Part shown: positions 32,443 to 41,324 of the stretch, one piece after another | Position numbering within the stretch: position 1 is the first letter of the stretch | How the letters are laid out: each line of letters starts with the position of its first letter | Origin: Oligoflexia bacterium | Lineage (GTDB): Bacteria > Bdellovibrionota > Bacteriovoracia > Bacteriovoracales > Bacteriovoracaceae | Direction: 5' to 3' | Assembly (NCBI GenBank): GCA_024229115.1 | Contig: JAAEST010000040.1 | Span: 186,001-250,000, forward strand | Length of the DNA stretch: 64,000 nucleotides | The notes under the pieces: generated by a model | Seen by the model: the letters and a program-made list of their open reading frames with translations, nothing else | Database searches by the model: none | Told to the model about the DNA's origin: nothing | Program-made: the position numbers and the translations under genes

Positions 32443-33827
32443 TACTTACCTCCTACGTGTACTTTACACTTCAGACTTGGACCACCATGAGAAACAATCA
32501 TTCTTTGTTTCTTACCGCAGAATCCTGTTGTTCCTACATGGAACTCATCACTTACCATGTCTACTGTTTTCAACATGTCAAAGGCCACACCTGAGATCGT
32601 TGTATCCTTAACTGCTTTACCAAGTTTTCCATTTTTAATTTCGTAACCCATCGTCACACCAAACATGAACTCACTTGTTAAATCAGCCTGACCATTTGAG
32701 CGTTCGATAAAGTAATATCCATCTTTAATCTCACTAATCATATCTTCAAGCTTACTTTCACCTGGTTCAATGATTGTATTTCTCATTCTGATGAGTGGCT
32801 CATCATTATAAGCAAAGGCCCTAGCGTTTCCTGTTTCTTCTGCATTATAGAAACCAGCAAGCTCTCTATTATTCATGAAACCTTTGAAAACACCTTTATC
32901 AATAAGGACAGCATCTTTTCCTTCAACTCCTTCATCGTCAATGTAAACAGGTACTGGAAGTTCTTCTCCATTATAAGTGTGAGCGTAATCAATCATCGTG
33001 ACGAGATCAGTCCCAACTTTTTCATCAATATAATTACCTGCCACACTTCCTGCTTTCACAAGATCAGCCTCAGCAGGATGTCCAATCGCCTCGTGAGCAA
33101 GAACACCTGTCACCGCTGGAGAAACAATCACGTCTTTTACACCAGCTGTCGCGTGGACTCCGTTAGCCTTATCAATCACATGCTTATAAAGAGTTTCGAT
33201 CTTTTCATTGATCTCATCTTTTCTATTCAGGACATCACCAGGGCGACCATTACGACCAAAGAAACCAGTCACACTCACAACTTCATCATCTTTTTCGTAT
33301 GAAAAAACAGTATAGAGAACAGTTCTTGGAAGAATATGGTAAGCCTGACTTCCAAATGAATTAGTTAGATTTTTTTCAAGTTCATTGAAAGCAACAATCA
33401 CTTGAGAACTCTTTAGATCAGGATATTTCTCTTTGATATAAGCACAAAGTTCTTTTCCGTAATCAATAATATCTGCTTGAGTCATCACAACTCCAGCACC
33501 AGTGTAATCTTTTTCAAAATTAAAAGAAGTATTCTTTAACGATACCTCCTCACCTTTTTCTTTCTTCATTTTTGCCATGAACATGGCATTTGTCTCAGCT
33601 TTTTTGATTAGCTCATCAACTGAGTCTGTTTTGGCCATTGATGTACTTGCAAAACCCCATTCTCCATTCACAAATGTACGACAAGATAAACCTGAAGAGA
33701 CTGACTCTTCATTGTTAACTAAGTCACCATTCAAGAAGGCAATAGTAGAAGTTTTGTTTCTTTGGGCCCTAAGCTCAGTGTAGTGCTGAGAGTTTTTAAG
33801 CAATCCATTCACACTAAATTCTTTCAC
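32442..33827 (-). CDS. tldD: TldD metalloprotease subunit
   Basis: The 461 residues carry the zinc motif HEAIGHPAEAD near the middle, the active-site signature of TldD. The family C-terminus with GFCGKKQRMIVSHGGPSLKC is also present. TldD is the catalytic half of the TldD/TldE peptidase. I choose GTG 33827 as start since AAGGAA lies 7 bases upstream. A version 24 codons longer would run into the terminator region of the desaturase gene. It is followed directly by its partner pmbA. Confidence 0.92.
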   Translation of the reverse strand: MKEFSVNGLLKNSQHYTELRAQRNKTSTIAFLNGDLVNNEESVSSGLSCRTFVNGEWGFASTSMAKTDSVDELIKKAETNAMFMAKMKKEKGEEVSLKNTSFNFEKDYTGAGVVMTQADIIDYGKELCAYIKEKYPDLKSSQVIVAFNELEKNLTNSFGSQAYHILPRTVLYTVFSYEKDDEVVSVTGFFGRNGRPGDVLNRKDEINEKIETLYKHVIDKANGVHATAGVKDVIVSPAVTGVLAHEAIGHPAEADLVKAGSVAGNYIDEKVGTDLVTMIDYAHTYNGEELPVPVYIDDEGVEGKDAVLIDKGVFKGFMNNRELAGFYNAEETGNARAFAYNDEPLIRMRNTIIEPGESKLEDMISEIKDGYYFIERSNGQADLTSEFMFGVTMGYEIKNGKLGKAVKDTTISGVAFDMLKTVDMVSDEFHVGTTGFCGKKQRMIVSHGGPSLKCKVHVGGK

Positions 33828-33860
33828 GAAAATTCCTTTTTTTAGTTTGAATGTGATTGT

Positions 33861-33904
33861 AGAAAAAAGACGACCTATGGGCCACACACAATGGGCCATA
33901 GGTC
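33861..33904 (-). terminator. Terminator of the minus-strand desaturase gene
   Basis: GACCTATGGGCC (33872-33883) and GGGCCATAGGTC (33893-33904) pair with one mismatch. On the minus strand the stem is followed three bases later by six Ts, 17 bases after the desaturase stop. Confidence 0.8.
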
Positions 33905-33920
33905 TAAGCGATATAGTCGG

Positions 33921-34982
33921 TTACTTCCCCATGCTCGCAGGAGCTGGTTCTGTCATATTAATCGATGAGTTTGCTTCATTATTTTGATTTTCTTTCATGC
34001 GTCGAGCACATTCTCTGAAAGTAATTAAGTCCCCTTTTTCTTCATCATAAACATGAAGGAAAATACTCTTAAGTGACTCGAGCATTGTTAAACTTCTAGC
34101 TTGATGAAATACAGGGTTTTCATTATGACATCTTTCAAGATTGTAATTAGGAATCTTGTGACTTAAATGATGAAGGTGGTGATAACCAATATTACCAGTA
34201 CACCAATGAAGAAACTTTGGAAGCTTTAAAAAAGAACTTCCCATAATCGCCGCTTCAAAATAACTCCATTCTCCATTTCTCTTCCAGTAAACATCTTCAT
34301 ATTGATGCTGAACATAGAATAACCAAGTTCCTAGTAATTGAGCCATCATTAGAATTGGAAGTTCAACCATTAAGAACTCTTTCCATCCTAAGAAGTACAT
34401 AGCAGTTGGAATGAGAATCGCAAGTGCAATATTTGTAATATAAACACTTCTTCTCGCTTCTTTTGTATTTCCTTTTTCAGTAAATCTAAAAGTGAACCAG
34501 AATAGGTAGATTGGACCAATGATAAAAGTGACAAAAGGAAAACGATAAAAACGATATTGAAACTTTTCCATTGGAGAAGCACTTTCATACTCTTTTAAAG
34601 TCATTGTCCAAACATCACCCGTTCCTCGTTTATCAAGGTTACCACTTGTTTGATGGTGAGTTGCATGATTATTCGCCCACTGAACATAAGGAGTAATTGT
34701 TATAATCCCAGTGATGTATCCAACAATAGTTCTTAGCTTTTTAGATTTGAAGAAAGAACCATGTCCGCAGTCATGCATAATGATAAATGTTCTTACCATA
34801 AATACCGAGGCCACTAATGAAAATAAAAGAGTCAGTCCATAGTGAATACTCAGCGACTTATATGCCAGGGCCCAAAATACAAAGAAGAATGGAACAGTAT
34901 TAAAGAATTGAAACCAGCTTTTCTTGTGGTCGGCGACCGCATAAGGCTTTACTATTTTTTGCCAATTGATAGAATTTTCCAC
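33921..34982 (-). CDS. Membrane fatty acid desaturase, omega-type
   Basis: This integral membrane di-iron enzyme introduces double bonds into acyl chains. The three His boxes are HDCGHGSFF (about 70), HATHHQTSGN (about 105) and HHLHHLSHKIPNY (about 270), as in delta-12/omega-3-like desaturases. Four or more membrane segments lie between them. GTG 34982 (353 residues) is preferred because GGGAGG lies 6 bases before it. An ATG 21 bases earlier has the ribosome site inside its own codons. It diverges from a second desaturase gene. Confidence 0.9.
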   Translation of the reverse strand: MENSINWQKIVKPYAVADHKKSWFQFFNTVPFFFVFWALAYKSLSIHYGLTLLFSLVASVFMVRTFIIMHDCGHGSFFKSKKLRTIVGYITGIITITPYVQWANNHATHHQTSGNLDKRGTGDVWTMTLKEYESASPMEKFQYRFYRFPFVTFIIGPIYLFWFTFRFTEKGNTKEARRSVYITNIALAILIPTAMYFLGWKEFLMVELPILMMAQLLGTWLFYVQHQYEDVYWKRNGEWSYFEAAIMGSSFLKLPKFLHWCTGNIGYHHLHHLSHKIPNYNLERCHNENPVFHQARSLTMLESLKSIFLHVYDEEKGDLITFRECARRMKENQNNEANSSINMTEPAPASMGK

Positions 34983-35136
34983 GAATACCTCCCATGCATT
35001 CAACTAAATTCTACCTTCCAAATGACCATCCAATTGTAAAACAAAAGTAAATAGAAATACCTAGTAAAAACAGACACTTACCTCATCCTTGTCATCACTT
35101 TTTGACCCTAAATAAAAAGAGATGTTTAATGATTAG

Positions 35137-35928
35137 ATGAACTATATAAAAGAATCCCCATTTGCCAAAAAAACAGTGCTTTTAACATTCTCTACCTTCA
35201 GTATCTGGCTTGCTTTTCTTCTTCTGGGAGCATTTCAAATAATCTCTCTCTCATTGAGTATCGCAATCTGTGCCATATGTTCCTATATACTTTTTACCCC
35301 TATGCACGAGGCTTCCCATGGAAATATTGCAGGTAAAATTCAAAAATATAAGAAGCTAGAAAAGCTTATTGGATATTTAAGTGGCTTCTCCCTCTTCATT
35401 CCCTTTCCGATGTTTCGAGTTCTCCATCTAAGACATCATAGTTTTACTAATGATAGCGAGAAAGATCCTGACTTCTGGGTGGCCACCAATGCCCCTATTT
35501 TCCTATTCATCAAATGTTTCACTATCAAGCCTCACTATTATTATCATGCTTTTTTTAAGGCCACTGAGCCAATGAAGAATCTCTATGTGAATACATTTGT
35601 TTGCATTGGTTTTTATATTCTTCTTGCAGGAATCATGAGCTTCTTAGGACATCATCTCTTTATCATCATTTGGTTATTAAGTTCAATTATTGCTCTGGCC
35701 TTTCTCGCCTTTCTCTTTGACTGGCTACCACACTATCCTCACAAGCAAAAAGGAAGATATAAAGACACAAGTGTGATTACCTTTAGATGGCTAGATGAGA
35801 TTATGCTCTTACAAAATTATCATCTCATTCATCATCTCTATCCTAGAATACCTTTCTATCATTACAAAAAAACTTTCAAGCAAATCGAAAGCGAATTAAT
35901 TGAAAAAGAAGCCACAATAATAAGATAA
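35137..35928 (+). CDS. Second membrane fatty-acid desaturase/hydroxylase family protein
   Basis: The 263 residues are short for the family but all three His boxes are kept: HEASHGN, HLRHHSF and HLIHHLYPRIPFYHY. Four membrane segments lie between them. The short length and the boxes recall the CrtR/beta-carotene hydroxylase-like branch, so the substrate may be a fatty acid or a carotenoid. No carotenoid genes are nearby. It is transcribed away from the other desaturase; the intergenic region has no strong promoter. A bidirectional terminator follows. Confidence 0.85.
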   Translation: MNYIKESPFAKKTVLLTFSTFSIWLAFLLLGAFQIISLSLSIAICAICSYILFTPMHEASHGNIAGKIQKYKKLEKLIGYLSGFSLFIPFPMFRVLHLRHHSFTNDSEKDPDFWVATNAPIFLFIKCFTIKPHYYYHAFFKATEPMKNLYVNTFVCIGFYILLAGIMSFLGHHLFIIIWLLSSIIALAFLAFLFDWLPHYPHKQKGRYKDTSVITFRWLDEIMLLQNYHLIHHLYPRIPFYHYKKTFKQIESELIEKEATIIR

Positions 35929-35956
35929 AAAAAAAGACCCATTATGGGTCTTTTAA
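35929..35956. terminator. Bidirectional terminator
   Basis: The stem AAAAGACCC/GGGTCTTTT has an ATTAT loop and runs of A and T on both sides. It serves the desaturase gene (plus strand) and the small gene at 35984 (minus strand). Confidence 0.9.
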
Positions 35957-35983
35957 ATTTATCAAAAAATGTTTTTAGAATTT

Positions 35984-36226
35984 TTAGATAAGAGCGTTTC
36001 TGTGATCAATTGTTTCTTCACCATTAGCAAAGAAAACCTTAATCTTGTCTTCACTTAAAACTTCAGTCACGAATCCTCTTCCAAAATTAGCATGCTCGAT
36101 AAAATCTAATTTAAGATAAGTTTCATTAGCATCGTACTTCCTTGGATTTATACTAGGAATCGACTCTAAGCTTTTCAAGTGAGCGAGTTTTTCAGAAACT
36201 TCATTCAACCTAATGTCTGCTACCAT
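35984..36226 (-). CDS. Small protein with a UvrD/PcrA-tail (Tudor-like) domain
   Basis: The 80 residues have an N-terminal helix of about 25 and a C-terminal SH3-like segment: FIEHANFGRGFVTEVL followed by KIKVFFANGEETIDH. This pattern (H-x-x-F-G-x-G-x-V, then V-x-F-x-x-G) is that of the C-terminal Tudor domain of PcrA/UvrD, which binds RNA polymerase. A role at RNA polymerase is an inference. GGAGG lies upstream. A single gene ending at a shared terminator. The 150 bases before it show no other gene. Confidence 0.7.
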   Translation of the reverse strand: MVADIRLNEVSEKLAHLKSLESIPSINPRKYDANETYLKLDFIEHANFGRGFVTEVLSEDKIKVFFANGEETIDHRNALI

Positions 36227-36380
36227 TTCACAACCTCCTGTAAATTAACTCAAACTTCTTTTGAGGGGCTCAGGGACAATAATTATACCTAAAATTTATT
36301 TATAATGGTATTAATTACGTCTAATAATGACTTACTTTAAGCTAGACAGGTTAAGTACTTAGAATTAAACAGTTTATTAT

Positions 36381-36776
36381 CTAATATTGATTTGTTGGCA
36401 GGCATTTTCTTACCTTTTCCATAAGTTGGGCAAAGGTAAATGGCTTAACTAAGATTTCTTGAATGTTATGTTTCACCGCAAAAAGAACATCCTCTCTTTC
36501 TAATGCTGCAGAGACCAAAATGACCTTCTTTCCTTGATGTCGAAGAGTTCTTCTTAATTGTCTGACGAATTCTAATCCACTTTTTCCAGGTAAGTTCTTA
36601 TCCACAATCACTAAATCGAAATGCTGATTATCAATTTTGAATGTGGCCTGAGCAGTATCATGCGCCTGAACACATTTTAAAGTAGGCTCTCCAATTTTTA
36701 GAAATGCTTGAATGAGATCACAGACTTGGTGATCATCATCAACAATCAAAACCTGTTTCTTTTGTTCAACCGACAT
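36381..36776 (-). CDS. Single-domain response regulator
   Basis: The 131 residues form one receiver domain: VDDDHQV acidic pair, phosphoacceptor Asp in VIVDKNLPGKSG, switch Ser/Thr in LVSAAL, and Lys in LVKPF. There is no output domain, so it likely passes the phosphate or acts by protein contact, as CheY and Spo0F do. It overlaps the upstream hybrid kinase gene by 11 bases and is the last gene of a four-gene signalling operon. Confidence 0.9.
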   Translation of the reverse strand: MSVEQKKQVLIVDDDHQVCDLIQAFLKIGEPTLKCVQAHDTAQATFKIDNQHFDLVIVDKNLPGKSGLEFVRQLRRTLRHQGKKVILVSAALEREDVLFAVKHNIQEILVKPFTFAQLMEKVRKCLPTNQY

Positions 36777-38277
36777 TCACTTTTTCCAGAGGAGATAGGA
36801 ATTCTTCTTTTGTAAATGGTTTAATAATAAAGCCATCTAATTTGAGTTTATCCTTATCCTTATTGAACATTTCCATATTTTCTTTGCTTGAAAGATAGAA
36901 GACTTTAACTTTTTCATTCGACTTTCTAACTCTACTAATCATATTAGGCCCATCAATATCAGGCATTTTTATATCAGTAATAATAATATCGACATCTACT
37001 TTTTTCAGCAGAGCGATTGCATCATCAGCACTTGTCGAACCAATAAAATGAAATTTTGTATCTTCAAAGAATTTATGACAAAGATTTAAAACTTGGACAT
37101 CATTATCAACAACAAGAACTCTAACCCCATCAGAAGCATCAATTTTTCCTAAGAAAGCATTATTGCCAGCAAAACTACTTACTTCAACAACTGGTAAAGA
37201 AACTCTAAAGCAGGCACCTTTCTTACCTTGAATATATTCAAGATCACCTTGATGAGCTTCCATAATTCTTTTACTGATAGAAAGACCTAATCCTGTTCCT
37301 TTCCCCGCTTCTTTTGTTGTATAGAATGTATCAAAGATTCTTTCAATATTATCATCTTTAATTCCCGGGCCATTATCATTCACTGTTAAATGAATTTGAT
37401 TATCATCTGATGACTTCTCTAGAGAAATTGAAACTTTTGGTTTTGAGACACCTTCACTTACAGCATCGAGAGAGTTTTGAAGAAGGTTTATAATTACTTG
37501 TTCTAACTTACCTTTATTAACCCATCCTACTATCGTTCTCTTATTATCATTGAACTCAAGATCAACTTTCTTTTCTTCATATATTTTTTCAACAAAAGTT
37601 AAAGACTTCTGAATCAATTCATTAATTGAACAATATTCTTTATTCTCTTCATCTTTTGTATGGAGAAACTCTTTCATATTAGAGATGATTGTTTGAATTC
37701 TTTTATGACTTTCATCTATATTTTCTATACAAGTAGAGATTTCATTTTTTACAGAATTTAAGTCAGGATTATCGAGCATAAAACCAAGTATCTCTGTATT
37801 ACCGCAAGCGACGGTAAGAGGATTATTAATCTCATGGCTTACACCTGCTGTAAGCTCACCAATTACCCTTAATTTATCAGCTTGTACTACTTGATTATGA
37901 GATGCTTTTAATTGTTCTAATTGCTGCTTATATTTTTCAAAGAGAGTTTTTTCAACACTAAGATCATTAAATGTAAGAACAACATATTCATTGGCCCAAA
38001 ATGCACGACAAACGATTGTGTAAACTGAATCATTAAATGTGAAAGTTAGTTCTTCACTAATATGAACGGATTTCTCTTCACGAACATTCTTTATAATACC
38101 TTCAAGAGTTTCTCCAATTCCATCAAAAAGATCTATAATACTGATCTTTTTTAATTTACGTGGAGTTAACTTAAAAATCGTAAGAAATGCTTGGTTGAAG
38201 TAAATAACTTCATTGTTAGCGTTGACCGCAGTCACTGGCTCAAATAAGTCATTACACATTTCAAATCTTTCGTTCAT
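36766..38277 (-). CDS. Hybrid sensor histidine kinase (PAS-HisKA-HATPase-REC)
   Basis: The 503 residues have a PAS-like domain (about 10-120) and a DHp helix with phospho-His in GVSHEINNPLT (about 145). An ATPase domain follows (NLLQNSLDAV, DNGPGIKD, GKGTGLGLS, about 255-365). The C-terminal receiver has Asp in IITDIKMPDIDG and Lys in IIKPF. No membrane segment is seen, so the sensor is cytosolic. It starts 6 bases after the STAS gene and overlaps the response regulator downstream, which is a likely phosphate partner. Confidence 0.93.
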   Translation of the reverse strand: MNERFEMCNDLFEPVTAVNANNEVIYFNQAFLTIFKLTPRKLKKISIIDLFDGIGETLEGIIKNVREEKSVHISEELTFTFNDSVYTIVCRAFWANEYVVLTFNDLSVEKTLFEKYKQQLEQLKASHNQVVQADKLRVIGELTAGVSHEINNPLTVACGNTEILGFMLDNPDLNSVKNEISTCIENIDESHKRIQTIISNMKEFLHTKDEENKEYCSINELIQKSLTFVEKIYEEKKVDLEFNDNKRTIVGWVNKGKLEQVIINLLQNSLDAVSEGVSKPKVSISLEKSSDDNQIHLTVNDNGPGIKDDNIERIFDTFYTTKEAGKGTGLGLSISKRIMEAHQGDLEYIQGKKGACFRVSLPVVEVSSFAGNNAFLGKIDASDGVRVLVVDNDVQVLNLCHKFFEDTKFHFIGSTSADDAIALLKKVDVDIIITDIKMPDIDGPNMISRVRKSNEKVKVFYLSSKENMEMFNKDKDKLKLDGFIIKPFTKEEFLSPLEKVNVG

Positions 38278-38283
38278 AAAAAC

Positions 38284-38751
38284 CTACTTGATAAAACTAA
38301 AGTACTGAGCCTCAATAGCATCAAACTCTGTATTCTCTCCAGAACATTTTGGACACTTTACTGCAGGAGCTTTCTTTTCGATAATCTCACTAACATTGAG
38401 GTGATGTTTGAATTCATCATCACAATCTTCACAAAAATAAGGGGCAAATAAAGATTCGACGACTGCGCCTTCCTTCACAAAACCTTTAACCATTCCCATT
38501 TGTTCAATAATAACTTGAGTACAGTTACGATAAACAATCTTTGCATCATCTGAAATAGTACCAAGGTAATTAATCCATTCACGAATTCCACATGAATTAA
38601 TACTTTCAATATCTTTAAAATCAAAAACGTAACTTTTAGCATTTAAGTTAGTCGCTTTTCCAAAGTCCGAATCTTCGTCAATAATTCCTTTTAACTTGAT
38701 TTCAACTTCATCTGAGCTAATTTCTACATTTAGTTCCAATTTAGAACTCAT
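38284..38751 (-). CDS. STAS-like (anti-sigma antagonist) protein with a zinc-ribbon tail
   Basis: Residues 1-105 follow the STAS pattern, with FKDIESINSCGIREWINYLG in place of the usual D-S-S-G-L. The Ser that is phosphorylated in SpoIIAA seems retained, while the preceding Asp is Asn. Residues 105-150 carry two C-x-x-C pairs (YFCEDCDDEF and VKCPKCSGEN), a zinc ribbon. It overlaps the upstream SpoIIE-like gene by four bases (ATGA), so it is the likely substrate of that protein. The zinc-ribbon addition is unusual. Confidence 0.8.
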   Translation of the reverse strand: MSSKLELNVEISSDEVEIKLKGIIDEDSDFGKATNLNAKSYVFDFKDIESINSCGIREWINYLGTISDDAKIVYRNCTQVIIEQMGMVKGFVKEGAVVESLFAPYFCEDCDDEFKHHLNVSEIIEKKAPAVKCPKCSGENTEFDAIEAQYFSFIK

Positions 38752-41258
38752 GTTCCCTCCGAAAAATTCATATGAATGCTTGTCATTCTTTCCAAATATT
38801 TTTTAGTTCTTTTATTCTTTTCAATAAAGGCAATAACCTTTGTACTCTTTCCACTCTCAATATCAAAAAATAATCCATTGCTCTTTTTGAGAGTGAGATA
38901 AAGTCCTAATCCGGCACCGCCATCTTTTTCTTCAGGACTTTTTTCAACAACAGCACGCATGAGTGATTTTAATGCCGTTTCTCTTGTTAATTTTCCTGAA
39001 CTGTCTTCTACTAAAACACCAACTCCACAATCACCTTGAAACACACAGAACTTAATCATTTCATTTTCTAAGACAACTTTATCTTTACGATTTTGAGAAG
39101 AAGTTTCATCTGAAGAATGATAAAAGGCATTGATCAATAATTCATTACCAATTTGAAATAAAGACTGCTTAACCTCAGTAAAATATTCTTCACAATTGAT
39201 CTTATCTAAAGAGTTTTTGACGATTTCATTTACCTGCGTGGAGTCATTTAATTCTTCACAATATTTTTCCAAATTACTTCCGACTATGGCCTCTATAGAG
39301 ATTCCCTTTCGTGCCATTTCCTTTTCACGCTCTAAGAGAGATGAGTTGCTTCCGACAATAGCCTTCGCAGGAGTTTCCAGCATCATCATTAATAGCGATT
39401 CAAAATTTTCACTATCATTAAAAATAATTAAGTCTTCATCACTTTGTGTACTTTTATTAATTTCGCTTTTTTGACCTAAAATGAGAAGAGTTACGTCATC
39501 ATCATTTCCAACATCACCGGAAAATTCAAAAGATTCTTGAACCATTACTTCACATATCTCTTTTAGATCTTTTTGGTTGTGACTTGCAATACTCTTTAGA
39601 AATCGTCTCTGACCGTATTGTTTCTTCTCATTATTTTCAATTTCAATTATTCCATCAGTAAAGAGAATCAATCTCTCATTTGCCTCTAGTTTCTCACGAT
39701 TAATACTAAATTCGGCATCACTCTTTTCGCCCATACGTGAACTAACATCTCCCATCATTGGAATAACTTCTTTCTTATCTATAGTTTTTGTATAGTCATA
39801 CTTTAATGGCGGATTATGACTAGCATTAATATATTCAATCTCTCCAGATTCATTATTTATAGTCATAACAAAAGCTGTCATCAACAGATCCCCTCCAATT
39901 GAGGCAATGGAATCATTTAACATTGAGGCAAAGAGACCAACATCAACTTTTTCTTTATTTAGTAAGTGAAGCGACTTTTCGAAATTCTTTAAGCAACAAT
40001 GTGCAGTTGCTGTAATGAGAGCAGCCGGCACTCCATGGCCAGTGGCATCGGCGATAGCAATAAAAGTTTGTCCTTTATACTCAAAGCTCCCCCACCAATC
40101 ACCTCCACACTCAGAAGCCGGTGTGTAGAAACTTGCAATTTGAAAACCAGAGGTTTCTATCAAGTCATTTGGAAAGAACTTATCCTGCACAAGCTTTGCA
40201 ACCGCAATTTCGTTTTCCATTCGTGCTTTTTCTTTCATTTCATCAATATATCTTCTAATTTCTGAAGACATAAAATTAAAACTATCCGCTAAAGCTCCAA
40301 TCTCATCATTTGTGTCCGAATTGGCAGTTTCATCAAAATTCCCTTGAGCAAAACTGAGAGTTTTTTCAGAAAGAAGTTGCAGTTGATTCGTGATCTTCCT
40401 GCTAAAGAATATTCCTGCAATAACACTTACAGAAAAGATCAATAATCCAAACATGAGACTTTTATTAATCAAAAAGTCAGCCGCTCTAAAAGCGATGCCT
40501 CTTTCAATATAGTTAACGACATAGAAATTCCATTTATTAGATTTTGTAGTTCCAATAATTTTCGTCGTACTTTGCTCTTCCTTAGTTAGAACTCGATCTA
40601 CAGCACTACTCTCATTTTTTTCTAAATCTAGTTTTTCAAACACACTGAGTTGTGCCTTCTCTGATTTAATGAAATCATTCCTCGACCATGCGATAAGGCG
40701 ATTGAACTTACGAGAGGTATTAAGAACTTTTAAGATAGGTACGATATCAAGTTTTGCTGTAATGTAGACATTTCTTGAAGAATCAAAATATTGAGAATAG
40801 ATAAAATTAGTCTCTCCTAAGTTAATCACTTTAAACTTAGGAACACCATTCTTTGTCAGATCAGTATCAAAAACCTCTAATTCCAACTTAGATATTTGAT
40901 TGTCGTTTAAATATTTATTTGAAATGAGGTTAATAATCTCTTTCTTATCTTCGCCAAAGGTTCTAATTTGAACGACATCTTTTTGCTCTAGAAAGAGCCT
41001 CTTTGCAGATGATAAATCTGTTCCCTTTAAACTTGAAATAATCGATTGAATAACAAGTAAATTAGAATCTAATGATTTCGTTACAAATGAATTGATGTCT
41101 TGTGACTGCTTCAATACATCTTCATAAACATTAGCCGCTTTATCTTTTTTAAATAGGTCGAGAGCAAACCAGACGTAGGTACTCAAAGCCATTACTAAAA
41201 GTAAAAGAATGGCCAATATAAGCTTGTACCGAATGGGAAACTTAACCTTGCGAATCAA
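38748..41258 (-). CDS. Membrane-bound SpoIIE-type phosphatase with HAMP and C-terminal switch-kinase-like ATPase
   Basis: The 836 residues have a membrane segment (about 11-30), an extracytosolic sensor region to about 265 and a second segment (LMFGLLIFSVSVIAGIFF). A HAMP domain follows (about 290-345) and then a PP2C/SpoIIE domain with FIAIADATGHGVPAALITA, LLMTAFVM and NDDDVTLLIL (about 360-580). The C-terminal 180 residues look like an RsbW-type ATPase (GNELLINAFYH, GDCGVGVLVED, GGAGLGLYL). Phosphatase and kinase of a partner switch thus occur in one protein. It probably controls the STAS protein encoded just downstream. Confidence 0.85.
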   Translation of the reverse strand: MIRKVKFPIRYKLILAILLLLVMALSTYVWFALDLFKKDKAANVYEDVLKQSQDINSFVTKSLDSNLLVIQSIISSLKGTDLSSAKRLFLEQKDVVQIRTFGEDKKEIINLISNKYLNDNQISKLELEVFDTDLTKNGVPKFKVINLGETNFIYSQYFDSSRNVYITAKLDIVPILKVLNTSRKFNRLIAWSRNDFIKSEKAQLSVFEKLDLEKNESSAVDRVLTKEEQSTTKIIGTTKSNKWNFYVVNYIERGIAFRAADFLINKSLMFGLLIFSVSVIAGIFFSRKITNQLQLLSEKTLSFAQGNFDETANSDTNDEIGALADSFNFMSSEIRRYIDEMKEKARMENEIAVAKLVQDKFFPNDLIETSGFQIASFYTPASECGGDWWGSFEYKGQTFIAIADATGHGVPAALITATAHCCLKNFEKSLHLLNKEKVDVGLFASMLNDSIASIGGDLLMTAFVMTINNESGEIEYINASHNPPLKYDYTKTIDKKEVIPMMGDVSSRMGEKSDAEFSINREKLEANERLILFTDGIIEIENNEKKQYGQRRFLKSIASHNQKDLKEICEVMVQESFEFSGDVGNDDDVTLLILGQKSEINKSTQSDEDLIIFNDSENFESLLMMMLETPAKAIVGSNSSLLEREKEMARKGISIEAIVGSNLEKYCEELNDSTQVNEIVKNSLDKINCEEYFTEVKQSLFQIGNELLINAFYHSSDETSSQNRKDKVVLENEMIKFCVFQGDCGVGVLVEDSSGKLTRETALKSLMRAVVEKSPEEKDGGAGLGLYLTLKKSNGLFFDIESGKSTKVIAFIEKNKRTKKYLERMTSIHMNFSEGT

Positions 41259-41324
41259 TTTTTCCGCCTATTTCTAAAAAACACTATAAGTTATGATAAT
41301 TATATAAAATTTTGGGAAATTAGT

